This document shows positions 11,581 through 20,745 of a stretch of 64,000 nucleotides of DNA, piece after piece. How positions within the stretch are numbered: the stretch's first letter is position 1; every line of letters starts with the position of its first letter. The stretch comes from Histomonas meleagridis (Eukaryota; Parabasalia; Tritrichomonadida; Dientamoebidae): assembly GCA_020186115.1 (NCBI GenBank), contig WSYJ01000134.1:1-64000 (forward strand), given 5' to 3'. Position numbers and translations under genes: made by a program. The notes beneath the pieces are model-generated. The model was not told where the DNA came from, made no database searches, and saw only the letters and a list, made by a program, of their open reading frames with translations.

Positions 11581-12252
11581 ACAACCCCAAACAACATTTT
11601 TTTTTATCCTTTTAATTCATTGTTGTATCTAAAATATGAGATTAATTTTTGCATCTTTATTCTCAACCGGAAGATACTGATCAATAAACTATTCAAACAA
11701 GGGGTACCTATTAGTAAACTATTCAATTTTACACCCCATTCGTACTCTATCCAACATTCAAATAGTGAAGTGATGTAAACCATTCAATTGATTTCAATGG
11801 TTTATGAAAAAGTAATATTTGAATAGTACGATAGATGAACGTTAAAGGAAAAAAATGCCAAAATGACTGTAAGATTCGAAGTTTCGATCATAGTTTTTGT
11901 CATAATATACGATCATAAAATTGAATAGCGATAATGTTGATTTCTGAGAGATTTGATCACAATGATTTTTTGAACTGAGTAAAGACTGTACTATCAAATA
12001 TTTTTTTGTTTAAATAGTTTACTGATCGTTTCCCATGATCTCGAAAATTAATTTATATCTTGAGTTAGTACATAACTGTAAAAATTGAATCTATCGTTAA
12101 TTCAAAAGTGGGAAAATACGATAAAAATCAATTCATTTTTTTAACACTGATCCCCTGTCCATAAAAAATCACATAAAAATCATTATACATTTATTCATTC
12201 AAATGCGTCACCTTTCGAACGTTGAAAAATATTAATGACATTAAGTTTTTAT
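11581..12252. other. Non-coding DNA with AAACTATTCAA-type repeats
   Basis: Several scattered copies of TAAACTATTCAA or its complement (for example near 11,690, 11,715, 11,775 and 12,010). No gene seen. A decayed TTCAAAAGTGGGA motif near 12,100 recalls the dispersed FKKW-coding family. Confidence 0.4.
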
Positions 12253-12645
12253 TCATAAAACATTTTGAGATTGTTCATTTTGATTTTGAGGCATTATTGA
12301 GTTAGCATAATTTTGTGAAACATTTAATTTATTTACATAAACATTATATTTATTAAAATCATCATTAAATATTTGATTTAATAATTCCATTATAGATATT
12401 TGATAAGCTTTATCTAATTGTTCAGGTGTTATATTTTGTAATAGATTTTTAATAGTAGGATGATATTTTTCATCTATAAATTTATAAATTTGTTTTCTTA
12501 ATAAATTATGATATTTATTATACACAGTTACAGTTAATGTTATTACATTTTTATTTTTTACAATAGAAAACGAAGGTTTAATATTTATAGCACTAAAATC
12601 ACAATCTTTAAATTCTTGTGCAAAACATGTATAAAGAGCTTCCAT
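12253..12645 (-). CDS. Maverick-associated protein, function unknown
   Basis: An ORF of 130 residues, divergent from the ATPase with only 39 bp between start codons. Helical, rich in Asn, Lys and Tyr, with a Gln/Asn-rich tail (MPQNQNEQSQNVL). No signal peptide, membrane helix or recognised motif. Its place next to the ATPase and its matching base composition make it part of the same element. It has no in-frame stop, unlike its neighbours. Not recognised as any named Maverick product. Confidence 0.5.
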   Translation of the reverse strand: MEALYTCFAQEFKDCDFSAINIKPSFSIVKNKNVITLTVTVYNKYHNLLRKQIYKFIDEKYHPTIKNLLQNITPEQLDKAYQISIMELLNQIFNDDFNKYNVYVNKLNVSQNYANSIMPQNQNEQSQNVL

Positions 12646-12684
12646 TAATAATAATGAAATGATTTTATAAAATTATTTTATTTT

Positions 12685-13485
12685 ATGGAAAACGATATTA
12701 ATATTGATGCCTTAGATAATATGATTGATTATTGTTTATATAAAAATAAACCTAAATTAAATGAAGAATTAATAAGTGAAATTCATCCAGAAGTGAATGT
12801 GCTTTATAATTCTTTAAATATAGCAGTAGGTAGACAAAGAAGTGGGAAAACTCAATGTATAATTAGAGAAATTATTAAAATTAGTAATATTAGTCCTAGA
12901 ACTCATTTATTAATTTATATTAATAAAAATGGATTAGAAAATGATCCTACATTTGAATCATTAAAACCTTTAATAAAGATTACAATTTTATATGTAGCTG
13001 AAAATCAAGCTGAAGATATAGTTAAAGATATATTAAAATGGAAACAATTTTATAATGAAATTAAAAATAATCATTGGGAAAATAAAATAGTAGATAATCA
13101 AATATCTGAATTATTTCAAAAATTATATATTAATAATTTTAATAATTTAACTTTACATACTATAATATTTTTTGAAGATTGTGATAATAGTCCTTGATTT
13201 AAAAAACCTACTAATTATTTTAATCAATTATTTACTAAATTAGCTCATATTCAATGTTCTGTATTTTTCGCTGTACAATTTTGGAAATCTTTACCTGCTG
13301 AAGTTAAAGCTAATGTAAGTACTATATTTATATTTCCTAATTTCTCTAAACAACAATTATTTTATATGTTAGCTCAAATACCATTACCTTATACTAAAGA
13401 TCAAATTTATTCAGTTTATCAAAAATTAACTGGTCATCAAAGAATAATTATTGACGTTAATAATCAAAAAATAAAAATTGGATAA
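12685..13485 (+). pseudogene. Maverick packaging ATPase, interrupted by TGA
   Basis: An ATPase of the FtsK/HerA-like group used by Mavericks, adenovirus-like and large DNA viruses to pump DNA into capsids. Walker A is GRQRSGKT at residues 49-56 and Walker B is TIIFFED near 159-165. Eight residues later a TGA at 13,195-13,197 stops the frame. The same frame then continues for 95 codons with a plausible C-terminal half (FTKLAHIQCSVFFAVQFW) to a TAA at 13,483. Host genes here end with TGA, so reading it as Trp is not supported. This is a single nonsense mutation in an otherwise intact 266-codon gene. Confidence 0.72.
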
Positions 13486-13517
13486 AAAAATGAAAAATTA
13501 AAATTCATTTTTTTTTA

Positions 13518-13730
13518 ATGTTAAAAGGCCAACAGGGTATAGATAATGAAATAGCTACTTATCTCAATGTTCTTGGTATTGATAAGAAAACTAAAGAAAC
13601 ATATACTAAACATAGTATATTGATAAATATGAAATTTTATAATCAAAATCTAAAATTATTAAATGCTGTTAACATTAAATTTATTAATGAAATATATAAT
13701 ATTAAATCAAATAAGAAATTTGATATGTAA
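13518..13730 (+). CDS. Short Maverick-associated ORF, unknown
   Basis: Seventy codons, 32 bp after the ATPase stop and on the same strand, beginning MLKGQQGIDNEIATYLN. No motif recognised. Same composition as the neighbouring Maverick genes. May be a truncated remnant of a longer gene, since the Tc1-like insertion lies 130 bp downstream. Confidence 0.35.
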   Translation: MLKGQQGIDNEIATYLNVLGIDKKTKETYTKHSILINMKFYNQNLKLLNAVNIKFINEIYNIKSNKKFDM

Positions 13731-13859
13731 ATCTGATACGTAAAAATGATTATAATATTTATATAAATCTATTAATTTTTATCTAGGATCTTCACTGTTA
13801 ATACATATATTTTTATACTTATCATAAACATGACATATATTTAGGGATATGTGTAGATA

Positions 13860-14391
13860 AAGTGGACGCAGAAAGGTTTCCCAACGATAGAGTCGAATGA
13901 AGGGAAAATAATCGAATTCATATTTAAAAACTCAAAACCGTTGGGAAACCTTTATGCAAAAGTGACTATAATTTGTTTCTTTATAATTTGAGTGGTCACC
14001 ATCGTTCTTAACTACTTCTTTCAGGTGTTCGGGCATAGAATCTATCAGAGAACTTATTCGAAACTTGTTCATTGGACATTCTTCTGTTTTTCTTCTTCTT
14101 CTTTATTTTGATGACACTATCGATATATTCCACTCGGTCAGACGTCTTTTTTGTTGGGGATCCAATTTTGCCTTCGAGCGAAAATAATTTTTCATAATTC
14201 CATAAATTTCGATATTTCTTAATTGTTTTATGGTCAACATTTGTTAGACGCTGTATTTCCATATCGCTTAATCCCTGCATCACGAATAGAATAACCTTTG
14301 TTTTTTTCCATTAGATGTGATGAAAGGTAACATGTCATTTTAAACTTTAAACGTTCACCTCTCTCGTTAAGAAACCTTTCTGCGACCACTT
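13860..14391 (-). mobile_element. Deleted Tc1/mariner-like element (532 bp)
   Basis: Terminal inverted repeats AAGTGGACGCAGAAAGGTTT... (13,860-13,880) and the matching right end (14,371-14,391) differ at one base and are flanked by TA at 13,858-13,859 and 14,392-14,393. Inside the left end a second inverted pair (AGGTTTCCCAACG near 13,874 and its complement near 13,938) makes a palindromic sub-block. Only the DNA-binding part of a transposase remains. It is nested in the Maverick remnant and is therefore younger than it. Confidence 0.75.
14008..14283 (-). pseudogene. Transposase N-terminal helix-turn-helix fragment
   Basis: Ninety-one codons with a helix-turn-helix block (GLSDMEIQRLTNVDHKTIKK) and a basic linker (KIKKKKKNRRMSNEQ) that begins a probable second helix-turn-helix. 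This matches the paired DNA-binding domain at the start of Tc1-type transposases. The catalytic DDE core is missing. It could at most bind the element ends. Confidence 0.6.
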
Positions 14392-14437
14392 TAAAAATGA
14401 AAAATATTACAAAGCATCAATAGGTGATATAATATAA

Positions 14438-14659
14438 AGAGAAGTAGAAATTTTACAAGATACTATTGATTTTGCTTCACATGGAGATTTTTATTTTAGA
14501 GTAAATAATACTGCAGATTATGAAATTGGTGATGTAGTATTATTTGATAATAATAAATTATCAGATGATTTAGTAATAACGACTAAAATATTAAATTCAA
14601 TAGTTGGTAAAGTAACATATAAAATAGATGAACATTTATTAAGTATATTTAAAAAATGA
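14438..14659 (+). pseudogene. 3' remnant of a Maverick gene
   Basis: An open frame of 73 codons without an ATG, ending at the TGA at 14,657. It codes a beta-rich segment (HGDFYFRVNNTADYEIGDVV) and is 33 bp upstream of the integrase. The Tc1-like element ends 46 bp before it, so its 5' part was probably displaced or lost. Product unknown; the Gly/Asp beta texture could suit a virion protein, but this is a guess. Confidence 0.4.
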
Positions 14660-14692
14660 AAAAAATATTTTATTTCATTTTTATTTTTAAAA

Positions 14693-16460
14693 ATGAAAGA
14701 ACGCGAATCAAAAGATTCTAACATCAATAAATCATCAATAGATGAAGTACGTCGATTAGCTCTATATAATGATGAAGGACCTGCTAAAGAGCCTTCTTTT
14801 TACGAATTTTTAATGCAAAATTTAATAGTGATTTTTCGTATTCTGAAATTTAATTCATCATTAAATAATTCGTTAAAACTAATGGATGACGCAACAAAAT
14901 CTGTTAGAAATGGGGTTTCAATATCACCAACATATATAATTCAACATAAATCAATGTTAGAATATTATCAAATCATCATAAATAGATTTATCATCAATTT
15001 TTTAATAAAAACTCAAATTAATACAAAATTAGATTTTGATGAATTTAAGAAATTAATTAATGATATTATTAAAAAATATAATATAGATTATATTGATGGT
15101 CATATAGGTTCATATACATTAAATGAATATTATAACTATTATAAATCTATTATTTTAAAATATACACCTTTAAGAATATTACTTCATAAAATATTTGCAA
15201 AAGAAGTAGAAAATGATTTTAAATATGGGAAACCTAAAACTATACAAGATTGTAATAATTTCTTAATTACAAAATTAACTAACTCAAATATGACAGAAAA
15301 TATTCCATTAGATTATGCTTATTCATTATATCTTTCATATTATATTAATCATTTTAGATATGTAACTTCAAATGAATTTTACAATATTTATGAAGATAAA
15401 CAAAATATTAATACAGGTTTTAAAACTTTAAATAAAAATAAATATTTATTTAAAAAATTAAATATACCTTATAGTATTGATTATACAAATATAGGTAAAA
15501 TAAAACCGAATATAAATTATTTTCCTTTCAAATTAAATAAAAAATATCAATTAAAATATATTGGTGGTAATGGTGAATATCAAATGGATTTATTTTTTTC
15601 ACATAGTGACGAATTTGATTATGATTATTGTTATTTATTAGCTGTAGAAGTACAAACTAGATATTTATTTGGTACTTTTACTAATATTAAAATGAACGAT
15701 AAACATTATAAAAAATCAATCGAAAGTGTAGCTAAAGCTTTATTTGAACTTTATGGTACAGGTTTATTTAATCCTAAAATTATTCATTGTGATTCAGAAA
15801 ATACATTTTTGGGCAAAACGTTTACAATATATATCAAATTATTTAATTGGTACTAAAATAATTCCTGTTGAGAAAATAATAATTAAAAATGAATCTTATC
15901 CTATACATTCATCTTTAGCTATAATTAATAGAATTTGTAGAACTATTAGAGATATGGCTGATAATATGGGTTTAGAGTGTATTGAACCTCATGATATGAA
16001 TAAAATTATACATAATTATAATTATACTTATCATAAAACATTATCTAAATTAAATCATAAAAAAATATCATTATATGAAGCTAAAATAAAACAAAAATCT
16101 TTTGGTTTATCTTTACATAAATTAAATTATAATATTATGAAACAAAAAGGATTTTATTTACCTCCTGGTACAACAGTAACAGTTTATAACACAGATCAAT
16201 TGAAAAAAAGATCAAAAATATTACCAGATATTTATATTGTAGATAATTTTGAAGAAGGTAAATTTAATATTCATAATGATACAGGAATAAAAATGTCAGT
16301 ACCGGAATATTTATCGAATCCAGTCCCAAATACAATTATTATACCTTCAAGAGATAGAAAAATAAATGATGTTTTATTATCTTTATTTGATGACATATTT
16401 TGTTATATTGTTTGGGTTCTGTTTTGTTCAGATTTTTTGTTGTTAATTTCGAAATTTTAA
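14693..16460 (+). pseudogene. Maverick integrase (rve-type), one frameshift
   Basis: A long helical N-terminal region (residues 1-280) is followed by a retroviral-type integrase core: first Asp in EYQMDLFF, second Asp in IIHCDSENTF. After a frame change near 15,820-15,860 the core continues with SSLAIINRICRTIRDMADN, the usual segment after the second Asp, and a C-terminal tail with a PPGTTVTVYN strand resembling a small SH3/chromo-like module. The third acidic residue lies in the shifted part. The family inserts Mavericks with 5-6 bp target duplications. The frameshift separates catalytic residues, so the gene is dead. Confidence 0.75.
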
Positions 16461-17184
16461 AAATTTATTTGTTTATTTGTTTAAATATTTTATAGTTTTC
16501 CCTTCATAATAATCTACGCTCTTATATCTCTTATTTCAGATTCATTAAGTACAATTACTTTTATTATATTTCGAGTTACTATTATTTCTTATGCATAATA
16601 TAAAGGATTTTTTTTTAAATTAGGTATCATACTAATTTATATAATTATATAAAATTTATACATTTTGTTTATTGATAGATCAAGATAACTTAGAATATTT
16701 GAAAAAATTTCATTATTCAAATTATAATGAAGAGAGACTAAATTAAGGTAGAAGTCATAATTTATTATAATAAACAAATTAATATAATATTCATATTTAA
16801 AAATCATATTTACTCACATTTATTAATTTAATTCATGCTATGTTATATTTGTTAATGAGCATGTATATTAAGTGTTTTAAATGTTATCCTATGTTAACTT
16901 TTTTTCCGGTTCTTTATGTTATCTCAACTTTATTCATTTTTATTCTATATTTGATGATGCTATTTCATGCTTATCAAAAAATTAATATATTCCATTCTTT
17001 TTTTATCTTGTTAAATTAAGTTTATTTATGCTTATTCATTTTAAATATGTGTTTTCTCCTTGCATGTGGTATGAGTGTTAAATGTGTTTATGTGCCGGAT
17101 GATATATTAAAGAGAATAGCTAGGAGATTTGCATAATACTTATTATATGATATTTATATTTAAATAATCTCGAAATAATATATA
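16461..17184. other. AT-rich spacer between Maverick remnant and mariner 2
   Basis: No gene found. Contains degenerate TTCATG/TATGTTAAC-type repeats (16,840-17,060) similar in style to those at 18,950-19,150. Confidence 0.4.
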
Positions 17185-18481
17185 GGGTGTCCAACCCTAA
17201 GTGTAGCATCTCCATATGTGAGCATATTTAATTATTAATAAATATATATAAATAATATATGAATATAACATTTTATTTTTTATAAATATGAAGTTTCATA
17301 AAAAATTAGATATAATGAGATATTTGAACTTTTTTGATAGAAAATTGGAAAAAATATACGTTTAAAATTATCAAAAAGTTCAAAATGGAACTCGATCAGA
17401 AATCAATTGCGATTTTCTAACACTTACAAGGGAAAAATAAAAAATCAATATATACAGAAATGAAATTGACTCTTCAAGATCAATGTATTTCATATTCAAC
17501 AATTACAAAATATATTAGAAATTGCAAAACATCAAAAACCGTTAACAAGGAAATCCCAAATGCAAATTTCGATGAACACAAAATCATTAATGAAAAAATT
17601 TTGTATGTACTTGATGAAGAGCCATTTGCATCTGTTCGTTATATAGCTAACACTACGGGGATTCCAAAAAGTACGGTATATTATCATTTAACAAATATGC
17701 TTTTTTATGTAAGCATGCATCCAAAGTGGGTTCCCCACAGTCTCTCAGAAAAACAAAAAATTCAAAGCGTAACAATCTCAAAAAACCTTATTAAGATTCT
17801 GAATTCAGCCAAACATAACAATTATATATATTTCGTTACAGGAGACGAATCTTGGTTTGAATATTCATATTATCCTTCTCAACAATGGATACCCATCGGA
17901 AGTCAGCCTCAAACACGTCCAAATAAGGTTTTAACAGATAAAAAAATTATGCTGACAACTTTTTGGAATCCAAGCGGAATAAAGGTTATTAACTTTCTTC
18001 CAAAAGGCGAAACATTTAATTCGAAGTATTATGCAAATAATATTATTAAGGAACTTTCAAAATTAAATGGGGGATATTTAGATAATGAAGGAAGAAGATT
18101 AACCGTCCATGCCGATAATGCACGTTCTCACATATCGAAGCACACAACTAATATAATGAATATTAAATATCTTAAAAGAGCACCTCATCCTCCTTATTCA
18201 CCAGATATAGCACCACCAGACTTCTTCCTATTTGGCTATATCAAAAATAAAATGGAAGGTCAATCATACGAATCAAGAAAGGAGGTAAAAAAATGTATAA
18301 CTGATATTTTACAACAAATACCAACCGATATGTTAAAACGGGTTTTTGAAGAATGGGAAAGGAGATTGGAACAAGTAATACATACCAAAGGAGAGTATAT
18401 CAAGTAAACATTCTAATCATTATTTTAGTTCATTTAAATTTTATTTGTATAATGAGATGCTACACTTGGGGTTGGACACCC
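17185..18481 (+). mobile_element. Mariner element 2 (1,297 bp, 28-bp TIRs, TA duplication)
   Basis: Terminal inverted repeats GGGTGTCCAACCCTAAGTGT... at 17,185-17,212 and 18,454-18,481 differ at one base and are flanked by TA at 17,183-17,184 and 18,482-18,483. The TIR sequence is unrelated to that of mariner 1, so this is a different family. The transposase lies on the same strand and is nearly intact. Confidence 0.92.
17385..18407 (+). pseudogene. Mariner transposase with one early stop codon
   Basis: The natural start is probably the ATG at 17,385; codon 12 is TAA (17,418-17,420), after which the same frame runs to 18,407. Beginning at the next ATG (17,460) gives 315 residues and would lose part of the first DNA-binding helices. 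The catalytic blocks are all present: TGDESWFEY, VHADNARSH and YSPDIAPPDFFLFGYIKNKM, with mariner D,D34D spacing, plus WVPHSL before the core. This is a cut-and-paste transposase acting at TA. Apart from the stop it shows no decay, so insertion was recent; a shortened product could still be made. Confidence 0.88.
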
Positions 18482-19489
18482 TATATTATTTCTAAAATAA
18501 AATTTTAGTATTACCAAAATTGTTTGTAAAAACTAATCTTTTGCGTTTATGGAATTGTAAATTAAGTATCATAGATATTCGTTAACATGTTAACATTATT
18601 ATATATGATTAAAGGAATAAAATAAGCTATTAAAATTATTCATTAATAAATCTTGTTTTTATGAACACAGCCATAATTGGCTATTATAAATGTTGAAATA
18701 CCTAATTCTCTTTATTACAATAGAATAACTTATTTAATAGAATATTATCACATGAAATTATAATCCCAAAATCAGCGATTTCAATTTCTCCAAAATATTT
18801 TATCTCATATTGTATCATGTTCATATATGTTAAAACCATGCGATTTTTCGTGTTGTATTACATTCGAATAATAGTAAGGAATTCTAAATATTCTTTTTAT
18901 TCACAATAAAATAAGAAGAACACTTAGTATTGAATAAACTTTATACAGTCTTGAATCGACAACTATTTTAAATGGATTCAAATAATAATGTTTTTTCATT
19001 TGTTTTATAATATCTTGTAGTTAATTCACTCATGATTCTTCATGTTCACTTATGTTAATCCAAATTCATTTGTGTTTGTATAGACCTACTCATGTTCTTT
19101 AATGAATTTTATAGTTAATTCATGTTTATTTATTATAATTTATGTTGTTTATTATATTCCAAAATCAATTTACAAAATTTTATGATTTTAAAATGAATAG
19201 AACTCGATATTAACTGAATATAAATCAAAATTAATGATAAATTTAAATATATCATATAATTTTTGAAAATGTGAACAAGATATTTTCCAACTATTTAATT
19301 TAGAGTGAAATTGATTATCTATCATAAAAAAATTAAAATATTTTAATATTTAACAAAAAGAATTAATTATTATACATATTTTTTGGTTTACAAATTAAAA
19401 TTATGAATGTGTACTGATTTATCAACAAAGCAATATTTTTTTGGTGGCGACCGTTTGGAGTAAATATCTATTCGGTGACATTTTATGAA
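18482..19489. other. AT-rich DNA without a gene
   Basis: TTCATGTT-type degenerate repeats (18,950-19,150) and long A/T runs. A GGCGACCGTTTGGAG block near 19,444 resembles the iteron-like repeat of the CRESS-like element over 10 bases, but nothing else of that element is present. Confidence 0.4.
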
Positions 19490-20200
19490 TTTTTAGAAAT
19501 TTTTATGTCAAAAAATGTAAAACATGGAAATCAAATTTGAGAAGGAATATTTTCTCACAAAAATATTTGAATGGTAATTTTTCAATGCTATTCAATCATT
19601 ATGCGCATAATTGAGAGACATTTCCACTTTTTGTATACAAGGTATTCAAATTCTTTTTTATGCTTAGAGAGTACCTCGTCATTTTTCGAAGATAATTATA
19701 TAATCATGAAGTGTGTACAAATTATAATTTTTTATATCTAGAATTTGATTAAAAATATTTATTACATAGTGCAAAAAACGCGAATTTTTAGTGTCATAAA
19801 ATCCCCCATTCAATTGCATTCAATATTACTGTATTTTGTACGTTAAACCCTCAGAAATCATCACCTCTCAAAAAAATTACGGATTTGGGCGAGACAAGGG
19901 TATAATAATTGTTTCTTTTAATTCATTTGGATTAATTCAATGTATAATTTATGCAATGTCGATAACTTGCTATTTAATAATATCTGTTTCAGCATCTTTG
20001 CCAAATTTTATTATTGATCAAAAAACATAGCGAAAATTGTGAATTATTCAAAATGAAATTGAATTAAAATATTTCTTCAGAAAACGAATTGAGAGCCAAT
20101 TTCTAAATGCAAATTACGCCTCATTCAAATTCTCCATAATTATTGAATGGCCCCCACTTTTTGAATACTACCCATTCAAATTTCCCACGGTTGTGGGACA
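19490..20200. repeat. Degenerate repeat C (empty-site copy of repeat B)
   Basis: 19,490-19,690 is an inverted match to 2205-2400, including the minus-strand EFEYLVYKKWKCLSIM coding tail and its downstream sequence. 19,890-20,200 matches repeat B on both sides of mariner 1 and codes on the minus strand a tail ending GKFEWVVFKKWGPFNNYGEF followed by a stop. So two neighbouring gene tails with related endings survive here on the minus strand. The short plus-strand frame at 19,836-20,030 is not a gene. Confidence 0.6.
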
Positions 20201-20201
20201 T

Positions 20202-20357
20202 TACTCAGATAGTTTTCGTGCATGGACTAGATTTGAGGATTATATAATATTGGGGATGCAAAAGAGTGTGGGGAATCGTTGGACATTGATTGGTCAACAA
20301 ATCGGGAGAAACAAGAATCAAGTCAAGAATCGATATCATACACTTATAATGAGGTAA
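20202..20357 (+). pseudogene. Myb/SANT domain fragment
   Basis: An open frame of about 50 codons with the signature of one Myb repeat: W at AWTRFED, a central VGNRW and IGRNKNQVKNRYHTL, ending at TAA 20,355. The Trp spacing and the RNKNQVKNR recognition-helix pattern are diagnostic of the third helix of a Myb repeat. No ATG precedes it, because repeat C abuts it at about 20,200. Myb proteins are the main known promoter-binding regulators in trichomonads. The gene is cut in half and presumably dead. Confidence 0.65.
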
Positions 20358-20745
20358 AATAATGAAACACTGCGGTCAATCACCCCACTTACTAGCATTG
20401 AAAGCTTGCCATTCTGTGCTAACACACCATCTGCATTTGAAATTGACAACTTGATTTTCACAGACTACTCAGTGATAAATTGAATAGTTTACGGTTTTTT
20501 TAATTACGGTAAAAACGATAATGTTTATAAAAGCTCAAAAACTGTCGTTTTGAATTCAATTCGCTTCTGAGTTTTGATTTCCAGTTTATTTTACAGATTC
20601 ATTTGAATGTATCAATACAACAATTGTTGTTAACTTTTTTAGTAATAAAATTTGATTTTATCACTCTATCAATTTAACAGTTTTCATTTTCATTAATTTC
20701 AACACAATTTAGATATTTATTCGTATAAAAACTTTTACTAATAAT
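20358..20745. other. Intergenic DNA before the kinase gene end
   Basis: No ORF with protein-like composition. This is the border between the mobile-element region and the host gene block. Confidence 0.4.

Larger units (their letters stand above)
12253..16460. mobile_element. Decayed Maverick/Polinton fragment
   Basis: A run of AT-rich genes in the Maverick style: a packaging-type ATPase, short unknown genes and a retroviral-type integrase at the right edge. No protein-primed DNA polymerase, capsid or cysteine protease gene is present, so only one end of a 15-20 kb element survives. The genes carry a nonsense codon (13,195), a nested Tc1-like insertion (13,860-14,391) and a frameshift (about 15,820-15,860). 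Mavericks are abundant in trichomonad genomes. No terminal repeat of the right length could be delimited. Confidence 0.75.

Noticed and set aside
13195-13197. TGA in the ATPase as a reassigned Trp codon
   Set aside because: Host and element genes in this window end at TGA (for example the frames ending 14,659 and 57,840), so a standard code with one nonsense mutation is simpler.
19836-20030. Plus-strand 64-codon frame in repeat C
   Set aside because: Lies inside a decayed repeat, is disrupted in repeat B, and has no protein-like features.
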